This document shows positions 15,524 through 24,632 of a DNA stretch of 45,287 nt, in pieces. The translations under genes were made by a program, and so were the position numbers. Every line of letters starts with the position of its first letter. The first letter of the stretch is position 1. This stretch comes from an uncultured Pelagibacteraceae bacterium (GTDB lineage Bacteria; Pseudomonadota; Alphaproteobacteria; Pelagibacterales; Pelagibacteraceae). A model generated the notes under the pieces. The model did no database searches. It was given only the letters and a program-made list of their open reading frames with translations, and was not told the origin of the DNA. The stretch covers positions 1 through 45,287 of the forward strand of contig CACDZR010000007.1 in the NCBI GenBank assembly GCA_902557235.1, written 5' to 3'.

Positions 15524-17641
15524 ATGTTTTTTAATAACAATAAAATAGTTTTAATAAATCTATATTTTTTTATAATTTCTTTTTTATTGGTAGTATTTTA
15601 TCTAGGTAAAGAAAATTTATCTATATATAATTTTGATTGGCTTTTTTATGGAGATGCAAGTTCAGATATATTTAATTGGTTAAGCTATAAAAACTCAAGT
15701 TGGAAATTTCCAATAGGAAATTTTGAAATAGAAAATCAAGGAGTAAATTCGATAGTCTTTACAGGCGCTGTACCTTTACTTTCAATTATTTCGAAATTTT
15801 TTTTTAAGGCCTTTGACAACTTTCATTTCTTTAGTATTTGGTTATTTATATGTTTTTATTTACAATATTTATTCTCATTTTTAATACTTAATAAATATTA
15901 TAAAAACTATTTTCCTTCCATTATAGGTGGATTATTTTTTGTACTTAGTCCAATTCTTATTAATAGATTGGGTTTACATTTATCTTTAGGTGCTCATTGG
16001 ATTTTATTAGCCTATTTTTATATCAAGATTACAAATCAAAATAATTCGCTTAAAATAATTTTCATCATTTGTTTTTCCTCATTAATACACTTTTATTTTA
16101 CCATGATGCTTCTTTTGACTGAAATTTTATATAATATTTTCATTAATGAAATTTACAAAAAAAAAAATTTACAAAAATTTTTAAAGTTTTATTTAAGATT
16201 ATTTGTAAGCTTGTTTTCAGTAATGTATGTAGTTGGATATTTTTCAATTCCAATTCAAGATACCTTAGGCTATGGATATGGGATATATAAGTTAAATTTA
16301 CTTTCTCCAATTAATCCTTTGGGTTATAATTTAAATGGATACTTTAATTGGTCTTATTTCCTTCCTCGATTTGAAATTAATTTTGGACAAAATGAGGGTT
16401 TTAATTATTTGGGATTAGGATACTTGATAATGTTTTTTTTATTCATTTTCAATTTTAAATCGTATTTTTCTCATGAAATAAAAAAAAAAGGCTACATCGT
16501 AATTATTTTTTTTATTACAATATTTTCTCTAAGTAATGAAATTAGTTTTGGAAAAACGGATATAGTAAATATTAATTTATATAAATTTATTGAAGCTCCT
16601 TTAAGTTTAGCAAGAGCATCGGGTAGATTTTTTTGGATAGTTTATTATTTATTACTTTTTAGTTGTTTGATTAATTTAAAAAATTTTTTTCATAAAAGAT
16701 ATAAAATTATTCTCATGATTTTATTATCAATTCAATTTATTGACCTAATTCCTGGTTACAAAAGGTACTTTCAAGATAAAGCCTTTAATCAAAAAATTAT
16801 TAACTTGGAACATAAAGTTTGGGACAAAATAATTTCAGGTCAAAAAATTATTTCAAGCACATACATAAAAAATCAAAGTAATGACTTTTTCAAAATACTG
16901 CCTCTATCAAAAAAAAAAGGTTTTCTATCTGAAATCAATTATTTTGCAAGATATGATAGAGAGGCCCTACTTAAATTAAGGTATAAAAATTATGAAGATT
17001 TTTATAATAATAATTTTGATATAAAAAAGGTCTATTTAATCAACAACTTAGGTCATGCTAATCACATTAAGAATGAATTAAAATCAGACTCATCACATAT
17101 AATTGTAGAGGTAGATAATATTTTGCTTTTAATAGATAAAGAATTAATTTCTAATATTTCTACTTATGATGTGATATTATCAAAAATAAATTCAAAAGTA
17201 ATAAAACCAAATATTAAGTATACTCCTAAATTTAGAGAAGATTATGGTGACTCTAGTTTTTTAGGCCTTGGTTGGACTAAACATGGATTTGATTTATCAG
17301 CAAGATCAGATGGGGATTTTTCTTCACTTCTCTTTAATTTATCTGAATTAAAAGAATCAGGAAATAATTTAATTATAAAGATTAATGGAATAATTAATAG
17401 AGCTGATCAAAAATTGTTAATAGAGGTAAATGATGAACATGATTTTAAGAAAATAATTTCTTTGGATATAAAAAACAAAAATTATACTTTTGAAATTCCT
17501 TTAAATTTAAACAAAATTAAAGATATTAATAACTACACAGTTAATTTTAGAATAAAAGGTCAGTTAAGTGAATTTGATTCTCTCAAATCTCCTGATAAAA
17601 AAAAACTTGGTTTTAAAATAAACAATATCCAAGTAAATTAA
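15524..17641 (+). CDS. Large membrane protein, GT-C-like (DUF6311-type), with soluble C-terminal domain
   Basis: 705 residues. The first 410 or so carry about 11-12 hydrophobic segments. The first extracytoplasmic loop reads GDASSDIFNWL (D44, D48), the acidic pattern expected for a lipid-carrier-dependent GT-C transferase, and SLARASGRFFWIVYY near 359-373 is a conserved-looking membrane-edge motif. Residues about 415-705 are soluble and beta-rich in appearance, possibly carbohydrate-binding. It resembles DUF6311-type proteins by my recollection. I infer a role in periplasmic glycan transfer, partnered by the adjacent DPM1-like gene. It is convergent with that gene, with a 1-base gap. Confidence 0.55.
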   Translation: MFFNNNKIVLINLYFFIISFLLVVFYLGKENLSIYNFDWLFYGDASSDIFNWLSYKNSSWKFPIGNFEIENQGVNSIVFTGAVPLLSIISKFFFKAFDNFHFFSIWLFICFYLQYLFSFLILNKYYKNYFPSIIGGLFFVLSPILINRLGLHLSLGAHWILLAYFYIKITNQNNSLKIIFIICFSSLIHFYFTMMLLLTEILYNIFINEIYKKKNLQKFLKFYLRLFVSLFSVMYVVGYFSIPIQDTLGYGYGIYKLNLLSPINPLGYNLNGYFNWSYFLPRFEINFGQNEGFNYLGLGYLIMFFLFIFNFKSYFSHEIKKKGYIVIIFFITIFSLSNEISFGKTDIVNINLYKFIEAPLSLARASGRFFWIVYYLLLFSCLINLKNFFHKRYKIILMILLSIQFIDLIPGYKRYFQDKAFNQKIINLEHKVWDKIISGQKIISSTYIKNQSNDFFKILPLSKKKGFLSEINYFARYDREALLKLRYKNYEDFYNNNFDIKKVYLINNLGHANHIKNELKSDSSHIIVEVDNILLLIDKELISNISTYDVILSKINSKVIKPNIKYTPKFREDYGDSSFLGLGWTKHGFDLSARSDGDFSSLLFNLSELKESGNNLIIKINGIINRADQKLLIEVNDEHDFKKIISLDIKNKNYTFEIPLNLNKIKDINNYTVNFRIKGQLSEFDSLKSPDKKKLGFKINNIQVN

Positions 17642-17642
17642 A

Positions 17643-18353
17643 TTAGTTTTTTTTTATATTAATTATTACTCTTAGTAATTCCAAGATAATACTTAAATTT
17701 TTTTTATCCAATAATTTTATTGTAGAGTTGCAAGGTATACTAAACTCTACTGGAATTTTAGTTGGGTAAATGCCTTTTCTTCTGAGATAATCAATTATCT
17801 CAATATCTAGAAAAAATCTTTTGGATACAAATTTTTTATTTTTTAAAGTGACCAGGTTGTCAAAACCTTTCATTCCTGATTGAGTGTCAATAGCTTCCAT
17901 TTGTAAAAAAAAACAAACGAAATGTGTTATCAGATTTCCTACAAAATGCCTAATTTTTTGATATAAGTTTGTTTCTTCTTTTTTTAATAAACTTTTTTTA
18001 TTTTTTCTGTCGATAATAACAAATTTATCGATTTTTAGTTTCTTTAAAAAAATATTTATGTAATCAAAGTAGGGAAGATCACAATCATATAAAAATAATT
18101 TGTCACCAGTAGCTATTTTAAGACCCCTAGAGATTGAGTAAGATTTTCCTAAATTTCCATTATTTTTTAAAACAATAATTTTATTATTATTTATTTTCCC
18201 TAATTCTTCTTGAGTTCTATCACTACTTCCATCATTAATAATTATTAGCTCGTATTCTTGAAATTCTTTTTTTAATTCACTCTCTAATAGTGAAATATTT
18301 TTTAAAATTTTTTTTTCAAAATTATAACAAGGTACTATAGCAGAGATTTTCAT
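17643..18353 (-). CDS. DPM1-like family 2 glycosyltransferase
   Basis: 236 residues. GT2/DPM1-type motifs are AIVPCYNFEK at the N-terminus, LIIINDGSSDRTQEEL (about 36-51), NNGNLGKSYSISRGL, the metal-binding DCDLP, and DTQSGMKGF, a signature of polyprenyl-phosphate glycosyltransferases such as YkcC and DPM1-like enzymes. It should load a sugar onto polyprenyl phosphate at the cytoplasmic face. The adjacent 705-residue GT-C-like protein is the natural user of that product. Unlike the DPM1-like gene at 4119 it keeps the intact DxD. It starts 6 bases after the 3' end of tRNA-fMet on the same strand. Confidence 0.85.
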   Translation of the reverse strand: MKISAIVPCYNFEKKILKNISLLESELKKEFQEYELIIINDGSSDRTQEELGKINNNKIIVLKNNGNLGKSYSISRGLKIATGDKLFLYDCDLPYFDYINIFLKKLKIDKFVIIDRKNKKSLLKKEETNLYQKIRHFVGNLITHFVCFFLQMEAIDTQSGMKGFDNLVTLKNKKFVSKRFFLDIEIIDYLRRKGIYPTKIPVEFSIPCNSTIKLLDKKNLSIILELLRVIINIKKN

Positions 18354-18359
18354 TTTAAT

Positions 18360-18436
<77 letters not shown>

Positions 18437-18442
18437 GTGTAT

Positions 18443-18649
18443 TTAAATTCTATTTCTTAGTTTATTGAGCTTTTTAACTCTTTTAATATTTTCTTGTAAA
18501 ATTCTCTTTTTTTTTTCAGAGGGTTTTTCGTAAGTGTTTTTTAGTTTTATAATTTTAAAAAAACCATCTCTCTGGAGTTTTCTTTTTAAAACTCTCAATG
18601 CTTGTTCTACATTATTATCTTTGACTTCTATTTTAATAACAACCTCCAA
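18443..18649 (-). CDS. rpsU: 30S ribosomal protein S21
   Basis: 68 residues, the typical small basic S21: EVKDNNVEQALRVLKRKLQRDG near the N-terminus and YEKPSEKKKRI in the centre, then a Lys/Arg-rich tail. S21 helps base-pair the 16S 3' end with mRNA leaders during initiation. Being next to initiator tRNA-Met on the same strand places two initiation factors together. The reading frame starts at an ATG with a GGAGG-like sequence overlapping its first codons. Confidence 0.95.
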   Translation of the reverse strand: MEVVIKIEVKDNNVEQALRVLKRKLQRDGFFKIIKLKNTYEKPSEKKKRILQENIKRVKKLNKLRNRI

Positions 18650-18706
18650 AAAAACGGTTAGTTAACATTTTTAAAATTTTATGTCCATAAGTTTTATTTA
18701 ATAAAG

Positions 18707-19276
18707 TCACTGACTTTTTTCCGCCTTTTCTTTCTCTTTTTTTTCTCTTTTTAATCTTCTTTGGGCTTTTTCATCTGCCTCAATTAAATCTTTTTGTGAA
18801 AAAAGACCTAAAGCTACTGGGTCTTTAGAGTTCAAATTATTAAAATTCCAATAACTTTTATTTCGAATAGATGTAACAGAATTTTTTGTCATACCAATTA
18901 ATTTTGCAATTTGTGAGTCTTTTAATTGAGAATAATGTTTAATTAACCATAAAGCTGAGTCTGGTTTATCTTGTCTTTTAGATAGGGGTATGTATTTTTT
19001 ATTTTTTTTTTCAGAGAAGGATATTTCAACATCAGTATTTTGAATTTGCAAAGGTCTGCTTTCATCTTTAGCTGATAAATTTATTTCATCTCTAGTGAGC
19101 TGACCAGCAATTATAGGATTATATCCTTTAATGCCTTTAGCCACTTCTCCATCTGCTATTCCTTGAACTTCAACAACGTGAAGTTTACAAAATTCAGCAA
19201 TTTGTTTGAATGTTAAAGTCGTGTTCTCTACAAGCCAAACAGCTGTTGCCATTGGCATTAATGGTGCATTAGTCAT
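18707..19276 (-). CDS. trcR: Cell-cycle transcriptional regulator TrcR (DUF1013)
   Basis: 189 residues. The N-terminal half (APLMPMATAVWLVENTTLTFKQIAEFC, then HVVEVQGIADGEVAKGIKGYNPI) is the strongly conserved DUF1013 block. A second helix-turn-helix-like block follows at about 105-140 (ALWLIKHYSQLKDSQIAKLIGMT). The C-terminus is a charged coiled coil. DUF1013 is nearly restricted to alphaproteobacteria, and its Caulobacter member is a cell-cycle regulator, so a DNA-binding role is likely. It lies 3 bases after rpmE on the same strand. Confidence 0.9.
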   Translation of the reverse strand: MTNAPLMPMATAVWLVENTTLTFKQIAEFCKLHVVEVQGIADGEVAKGIKGYNPIIAGQLTRDEINLSAKDESRPLQIQNTDVEISFSEKKNKKYIPLSKRQDKPDSALWLIKHYSQLKDSQIAKLIGMTKNSVTSIRNKSYWNFNNLNSKDPVALGLFSQKDLIEADEKAQRRLKREKKEKEKAEKSQ

Positions 19277-19279
19277 TAA

Positions 19280-19504
19280 TTACTTTTCACTTTTAAAGTT
19301 TTGGAATTTTTTATTGAATTTACTTATTCTTCCTTTGTCCATCAATTTTTGTTTACCCCCAGTCCATGCTGAATGAGACTTTGGATCAATCTCCAATTTA
19401 AGCAAATCACCCTCCTTTCCCCAAGTTGATTTAGTCTCAAATTGAGTACCGTCAGTCATCTCGACTTTTATTGAATGATAATTTGGATGAATTTTTTTTT
19501 TCAT
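19280..19504 (-). CDS. rpmE: 50S ribosomal protein L31 (cysteine-free form)
   Basis: 74 residues: [28 protein letters not shown] at the N-terminus, then [28 protein letters not shown], which is the L31 core sequence. L31 bridges the ribosomal subunits. The CxxC zinc ligands found in the zinc-binding form are absent. It is followed by trcR after 3 bases and preceded by suhB with a 35-base gap. Confidence 0.96.
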   Translation of the reverse strand: MKKKIHPNYHSIKVEMTDGTQFETKSTWGKEGDLLKLEIDPKSHSAWTGGKQKLMDKGRISKFNKKFQNFKSEK

Positions 19505-19539
19505 TTGGAGACTTATAGCAAAAGTTTTTTTTAAAACAA

Positions 19540-20283
19540 TTAAAAGTTACTTATTTTTTTGATGAATTTATCATTAATATTAGGACTTGATGCTATCACA
19601 TTTAAATTTTTATGACTATTCAGGTCAATATCATTTATTACACCACCCGCCTCCTGAAGGATAATTAATCCAGCTGCTATATCCCAAAGATTAAGATTAT
19701 TCTGACAATACCCATCATATCTTCCTGAAGCAACATAAGCTAGATCTAAAGCTGCACAACCAGATTTTCTTGTAGAAATTTCAATGATAGAATTATATTT
19801 TTTTCCACCTGTTGCAAATAAACAATCTGATAACTCGTTTTTTTTGGAGACTCTAATTCGTTCATTGTTAAAAAAAGCACCGTTATTTTTTTCTGCATAA
19901 AACATTTCGTTTTTAATAGGATCAAAAATCAAACCAGATTTAATTTCATTATTTGACATTAAACCAATCGAAATAGCAAAATGAGGTATACCATGTAAGA
20001 AATTAATAGTTCCATCTATAGGATCGATAATCCAAGTATTTTTAGTGTCTTTATTTTTTTCAAACCCGATCTCTTCACTTAAAACTGAAAAATTTGGTTT
20101 TCCTTTTTTCAGCTCATCTATAATTATTTTTTCAGCTTTCAAATCAGCATTTGTTACAAAATCTGAAGGTCCCTTTTTTTTTACTTGAAGTTTTTCAATT
20201 TCACCAAAATCTCTGATTAATATCTTTGATGCTTTTTCAGAGGCCTTTATCATAATGTTTAAGTTAGCAGAAATTGAATTCAT
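19540..20283 (-). CDS. suhB: Inositol monophosphatase family protein (SuhB-like)
   Basis: 247 residues. Metal-binding motifs are all present: the SEEIG motif near residue 70, [15 protein letters not shown] (about 86-100) and [16 protein letters not shown] near the C-terminus, with [12 protein letters not shown] preceding it. Family members hydrolyse inositol-1-phosphate and related sugar phosphates with magnesium; SuhB also has a ribosome-biogenesis/antitermination role in E. coli, which would suit its neighbours efp and rpmE. A fructose-1,6-bisphosphatase role is another option given the operon and cannot be excluded by eye. Confidence 0.9.
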   Translation of the reverse strand: MNSISANLNIMIKASEKASKILIRDFGEIEKLQVKKKGPSDFVTNADLKAEKIIIDELKKGKPNFSVLSEEIGFEKNKDTKNTWIIDPIDGTINFLHGIPHFAISIGLMSNNEIKSGLIFDPIKNEMFYAEKNNGAFFNNERIRVSKKNELSDCLFATGGKKYNSIIEISTRKSGCAALDLAYVASGRYDGYCQNNLNLWDIAAGLIILQEAGGVINDIDLNSHKNLNVIASSPNINDKFIKKISNF

Positions 20284-20285
20284 AA

Positions 20286-20846
20286 TTAACTTTTTTTAAT
20301 ATATTCAAGATTTCTTGTGTCAATAATCACTTCATCACCAACTTCAATAAAAGGAGGTACCTGAACATTTAAACCATTATTTAACGTTGCTGGTTTATAA
20401 GATGACGAAACAGTTTGTCCTTTTAAAGCAGCTTCAGTTGTTTCAATTTTACAAACTACTTGCTTTGGTAAATCCACTGAGATAGGTAACTCGTTATAAA
20501 AGCTGACAGAAACTTTTAGATTTTCAGTCAACAATTTTCCCTTCTCACCTAACAAACTTTTTTTAATCTCAATTTGTTCAAATGATTTTGGTTCCATAAA
20601 AAAATAGTTATTTTCATCTTCATATAGATAGTTATAACTGGCTTCATCTAATGATGCCTTTTCAACAGTTTCACTTGATCTAAATCTTTCATTTAATTTT
20701 GTATTTTTATTTAAACTTTTCATTTCAACCTGTGCAAATGCACCTCCTTTTCCAGGCTTGACATGTTGAGTTTTAAGCACTTGCCACAAGTCATTTTTAT
20801 GTTCTAACAACATACCAACTCTAATTTCTCCAGCGTTTATTTTCAT
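20286..20846 (-). CDS. efp: Elongation factor P
   Basis: 186 residues, the normal length with three beta-barrel domains. The tip loop reads HVKPGKGGAF, with the modifiable lysine in PGKGG (around residue 34). The C-terminal EVGDEVIIDTRNLEYIKK is standard EF-P. It relieves ribosome stalling at polyproline stretches. Its ATG overlaps the thiE stop by four bases (ATGA), and suhB follows after 2 bases. Enzymes that would modify the lysine are not in the window. Confidence 0.97.
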   Translation of the reverse strand: MKINAGEIRVGMLLEHKNDLWQVLKTQHVKPGKGGAFAQVEMKSLNKNTKLNERFRSSETVEKASLDEASYNYLYEDENNYFFMEPKSFEQIEIKKSLLGEKGKLLTENLKVSVSFYNELPISVDLPKQVVCKIETTEAALKGQTVSSSYKPATLNNGLNVQVPPFIEVGDEVIIDTRNLEYIKKS

Positions 20847-21457
20847 TTTAAAAGTTTAATTGCCTCTATTGGTTTCAATTTATTATTATTCCAAATGTAG
20901 CCTGAAATAGCTAAAAAGTTTGCTTTATTCAATAAAAGATTTTTATAATTATAAGAATTAATACCGCCAATTACCACTATAGGAGTTTTTGTGATTTTTT
21001 TGACTTTTCTAAGCAAATTAATTGAGGCTTTGTATTTTACTTTTTTAGTTCTTGAATTATAAAAAGCCCCAAGTGCTATGTAGTCAGCTTTATTTTTTAC
21101 AGCGATTTTTGATAACTTTATGGAGTTATGACAGGTAACACCTATTATCTTATCACCAATCAATTTTCTTGCTTTAATAATATTCATATCTTTTTGACCC
21201 AAATGACAACCGTCAGCATTTAATTTCTTGGCAATAAAAACATCATCATTAACTAGAAATTTAACATTAAATTTTTTGCAAATTTTCTTAATTTTTTCAC
21301 CGATTATGATTTTTTTTTTAAGAGTTTCTTTTTTAAGCCTTAATTGAAAAAAACTCACTTTTTTTTGTTGAAAAACCTTTATTAAATCTTGATAGAAAGA
21401 CTTATTAATTTTTGTTGGTGAAATGAGATAAATGAATTTTTTTTTATTAATTCTCAA
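20843..21457 (-). CDS. thiE: Thiamine-phosphate synthase
   Basis: 204 residues, a TIM-barrel enzyme joining HMP pyrophosphate and the thiazole phosphate to give thiamine monophosphate. Signature stretches are FFQLRLK (pyrophosphate binding, usually QLREK), VNDD followed by NADGCHLGQKDM, GVTCHNS, and VVIGGIN. The start is a TTG overlapping the fba stop by 11 bases, so translation is coupled to fba. It sits unusually inside a sugar-phosphate operon. thiD is elsewhere in the window (40242). No thiC or thiG is visible, in line with SAR11 needing an external pyrimidine precursor. Confidence 0.9.
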   Translation of the reverse strand: MRINKKKFIYLISPTKINKSFYQDLIKVFQQKKVSFFQLRLKKETLKKKIIIGEKIKKICKKFNVKFLVNDDVFIAKKLNADGCHLGQKDMNIIKARKLIGDKIIGVTCHNSIKLSKIAVKNKADYIALGAFYNSRTKKVKYKASINLLRKVKKITKTPIVVIGGINSYNYKNLLLNKANFLAISGYIWNNNKLKPIEAIKLLK

Positions 21458-22454
21458 GTTCTTTAGACCATTTACCCTGAGCAGCTAATGTATTCATTTT
21501 TGCTCTCTGGTTAAAAATTTTTTGAGTTCCCTCGATATTTAATGTGTCTCGGGACCAAAATTTTAATGCGCTTTGTTGAAGAGCTCTTCCATAAGAGTAA
21601 CTCATTATAAAGTTGGTATCATTGTATTTATTAATTAAGTTTAAATTCTCTGTTGCCTCTATTTCTGATTGACCACCAGATAAAAATGCTATCCCTGGTA
21701 CCTCAGATGGAACAGAGTCTTTTAAACATTTAAGAGTGAATTTTGCTACCTCTTCGTTTGATATTTTGTTTTTACATTTATTACCAGCTAAAATCATATT
21801 TGGCTTTAATATAATTCCTTTCAAATCAACTTTATGTAAGATTAATTCTTCAAAACATTTTTTTATTACTTCAGAAGTCTTTTCATAACATTCTTTTGCT
21901 GAATGATCACCATCCATTAAGACTTCAGGTTCAACAATTGGAACCATATCACATTCTTGAACTAATGCAGAGTATCTAGCTAACGCATGCGCATTAGATT
22001 GAATCGAGAGTTTACTTGGATGCTCTTTTGATATGTTATAAACACCTCTCCATTTAGTAAACTTGGCGCCTAATTTATAATATTCTTTTAATCTTTCTCT
22101 TAATCCATCCAAACCTTCAGTAATTTTTTCTTTTGGTGAACCAGCTAAAACTTTTGCTCCAGTATCAACTTTAATACCCGGGGCACTGCCCATAGCAGAA
22201 ATTAATTCTGGGATTTTATTTTTTTTTGAGGTTATTTGTTTTATTGTTTCATCATATAAAATTACTCCTCCAATATATTCAGTCATACCAGACGCGCTAA
22301 ATAATGTTTCTCTAAATAATAAACGGTTTTCAGCTGTTGATTGAACTTTAACTGACTCTAATCTTTTAGTCATAGTTGCAGTACTTTCGTCAGCTGCAAG
22401 AATACCTTTTCCATTACTGAGTATTTTTAGTGCTATGTTATTTAATTCAGACAT
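21447..22454 (-). CDS. fba: Fructose-bisphosphate aldolase class I
   Basis: 335 residues of the metal-independent class I aldolase family. Key residues are the GILAADEST opening (17-25), FTKWRGVY (K134), VPIVEPEVL (E175, E177) and the Schiff-base lysine K217 in ILKPNMILAG. It interconverts fructose-1,6-bisphosphate with dihydroxyacetone phosphate and glyceraldehyde-3-phosphate. It is one base from pgk and, with gap and tkt, forms a gluconeogenic/pentose-phosphate block. Class I rather than class II aldolase is less usual in bacteria and removes a metal requirement. Confidence 0.97.
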   Translation of the reverse strand: MSELNNIALKILSNGKGILAADESTATMTKRLESVKVQSTAENRLLFRETLFSASGMTEYIGGVILYDETIKQITSKKNKIPELISAMGSAPGIKVDTGAKVLAGSPKEKITEGLDGLRERLKEYYKLGAKFTKWRGVYNISKEHPSKLSIQSNAHALARYSALVQECDMVPIVEPEVLMDGDHSAKECYEKTSEVIKKCFEELILHKVDLKGIILKPNMILAGNKCKNKISNEEVAKFTLKCLKDSVPSEVPGIAFLSGGQSEIEATENLNLINKYNDTNFIMSYSYGRALQQSALKFWSRDTLNIEGTQKIFNQRAKMNTLAAQGKWSKELEN

Positions 22455-22455
22455 A

Positions 22456-23634
22456 TTAATTTAAGGCTTTTATACCAGGTAACTCTTTTCCTTCAAGATA
22501 TTCTAAAAATGCTCCACCGGCAGTTGAAACAAAGTTAAAATTTTCTATTAATTTAATTTTATTGATAAGAGCTATCGTATCTCCACCTCCAACAACTGAG
22601 TAGATTGTGTTATTTTTATTTTTTTTTGTGATAGTTTTTGCAATATCGTAACTGCCATTAGCAAAATTTGGATTTTCAAAATAACCTGCTGGTCCATTCC
22701 AAAGAACTGTTTCACTATTTTCAATAATTCTTTTAATCTTATCCAATGTCTTAGGACCAATATCCAAAATGATATCATCATCTTTGATATTATCTAGTTG
22801 TTTGATTTGAGGTTCATCGTCTAAATTTTTTCCAATCAAAACATCCTCTGGGAAAATTATTTTACAAGAATGATTTTTTAAAGTTTCAAAAATCTCTTTT
22901 ATCATTAGATCACAATTATCTTCTTTAATCGATTTACCTATTTGGTTTCCTTTGTATTTAATAATGTTATTAGCCATTCCACCAACAATGATAATATTAT
23001 CAAATTTAGATATTAAATTTTTTATTATTCCAATTTTTGTTGAGATTTTTGATCCTCCAATAATACAAGTGATTGGTTTTTTGATTTCTGTTGTAACCTT
23101 TTTCAAAGCACTAATTTCTGTTTCCAATTGCAATCCAGCAAAAGAGGGAAGAAATTTGGTAATTTTACTCACAGAAGCGTGCGCTCTATGAGAGCAAGAA
23201 AAAGCATCATTTACATATAAATCAGCAAGTTTAGCTAAATGTTGTGCAAATTTAGTGTCATTTTTTTCTTCCTCTTTGTAAAACCTAATATTCTCTAAAA
23301 AAACTATTTGATCATTTGGGTCTTTAAACAAATCCTCTTTTTTTAGTTTAAAAATATCTTCTTTAACTAATCTAATTTTCTTATTTATTTTTTTTTCTAC
23401 ATTTTTACAAATTGGTTTAAGTGAAAGATCGGTAATAACTTCACCTTTTGGCCGTCCTACGTGAGAAATTATTATGATCTTTGCTTGTTCTTTTATTAAA
23501 AAATTTAAGATTGGAATAATCTTATTTATTCTTGTTTCATCGGTAATTAATCCTTTTTTTAATGGAACATTTAAATCCAACCTTAATAAAACTTTTTTTT
23601 TATAAAGATTTTTCTGATCTTTTATACTATTCAT
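22456..23634 (-). CDS. pgk: Phosphoglycerate kinase
   Basis: 392 residues, standard length. Motifs are VLLRLDLNVPLKKG at the N-terminus, ISHVGRPKGE, FLENIRFYKEEEKND, NDAFSCSHRAHAS, and near the C-terminus NGPAGYFENPNFANG and the GGGDT nucleotide loop. It reversibly moves a phosphoryl group between 1,3-bisphosphoglycerate and ADP. It shares one base with the gap stop (TAATG) and ends one base before fba, so all four enzymes upstream and downstream are probably one transcript. Confidence 0.97.
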   Translation of the reverse strand: MNSIKDQKNLYKKKVLLRLDLNVPLKKGLITDETRINKIIPILNFLIKEQAKIIIISHVGRPKGEVITDLSLKPICKNVEKKINKKIRLVKEDIFKLKKEDLFKDPNDQIVFLENIRFYKEEEKNDTKFAQHLAKLADLYVNDAFSCSHRAHASVSKITKFLPSFAGLQLETEISALKKVTTEIKKPITCIIGGSKISTKIGIIKNLISKFDNIIIVGGMANNIIKYKGNQIGKSIKEDNCDLMIKEIFETLKNHSCKIIFPEDVLIGKNLDDEPQIKQLDNIKDDDIILDIGPKTLDKIKRIIENSETVLWNGPAGYFENPNFANGSYDIAKTITKKNKNNTIYSVVGGGDTIALINKIKLIENFNFVSTAGGAFLEYLEGKELPGIKALN

Positions 23635-24632
23635 TAAGAAATTTTATGAAGGTATTCAGCTATATCACACATCCTATTTGAAAAACCCCACTCATTATCA
23701 TACCACGCTGAGATTTTTCCCATATTCTTACCAACTACATTTGTTAAACTTGCATCAATAATTGATGAGGCAGGATTATGATTAAAATCAATTGAAACAA
23801 GTTTTTCTTTTGTGATTTCTATAACTTTATTTTTTTTACTAAAATTTTCAAATGCTGAATTTATTTTTTCAATATTCAAATCTTTTTTTGTACAAAATAC
23901 GAGTTCAATTAATGAAACATTTGGGGTTGGTACTCTCATTGCAACACCTTCTATTTTTCCTTTTAGGGAAGGAATTATTTCACCTATAGCTTTAGATGCA
24001 CCTGTCGAAGTTGGGACAATTGATTGACTAGCAGATCTAGCTCTCCTAGGGTCTTTATGTGAATTATCTAAAATTCTTTGATCACTCGTAAATGCATGTA
24101 TGGTTGTCATAAAACCTTTTTCAATTCCAAAATTTTCATTTAAAACATGAGCAACTGGCGCCAGACAATTTGTTGTGCAAGATGCAGCAGAGATAATTTC
24201 ATCTTCTTTATTTAATTCAGATTCATTTACTCCAAAGACAATAGTTTTATCAGCATTTTTACATGGAGCTGAGACAATCACTTTTTTTGCACCATTATTT
24301 AGATGTGGTTCTAATTTATCTTTAGAATTAAATTTTCCAGTACATTCAAAAACATAATCAACACCATATTTTTTCCAATCAATTTTATTTAAATCAGTTT
24401 CTTGACCAAACGAAATTTTATTTTTATTTACAATAAGATTTTTTTCATCATAGCTTATATCAGCTTTAAACTTTCCATGGATTGAGTCATATTTTAAAAG
24501 AGTTGAACAAGTTTCAGAATTAGTTCTATTATTAATATGTTTAATTTCTATATTTTTATTCCCTTCAAAAATAGAGCGAAGAATCATTCTTCCTATTCTT
24601 CCCATTCCATTGATACCGATTTTTATTTTCAT
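23634..24632 (-). CDS. gap: Glyceraldehyde-3-phosphate dehydrogenase
   Basis: 332 residues. It has [15 protein letters not shown] (Rossmann, 7-20), the catalytic cysteine C152 in [33 protein letters not shown] (phosphate sites) and [12 protein letters not shown] at the C-terminus. After strand 2 the sequence is [10 protein letters not shown] rather than the ND-L pattern of NAD-specific enzymes. Loss of the acidic residue with a nearby arginine (R36) resembles the NADP-using GapB type and suggests a gluconeogenic role. ATGA overlap with tkt and 1-base overlap with pgk. Confidence 0.97.
   Translation of the reverse strand: MKIKIGINGMGRIGRMILRSIFEGNKNIEIKHINNRTNSETCSTLLKYDSIHGKFKADISYDEKNLIVNKNKISFGQETDLNKIDWKKYGVDYVFECTGKFNSKDKLEPHLNNGAKKVIVSAPCKNADKTIVFGVNESELNKEDEIISAASCTTNCLAPVAHVLNENFGIEKGFMTTIHAFTSDQRILDNSHKDPRRARSASQSIVPTSTGASKAIGEIIPSLKGKIEGVAMRVPTPNVSLIELVFCTKKDLNIEKINSAFENFSKKNKVIEITKEKLVSIDFNHNPASSIIDASLTNVVGKNMGKISAWYDNEWGFSNRMCDIAEYLHKIS

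Noticed and set aside
22952..24357. Plus-strand frames within pgk and gap (79, 71 and 60 residues)
   Set aside because: Antisense shadows of full-length conserved enzymes with no independent support.
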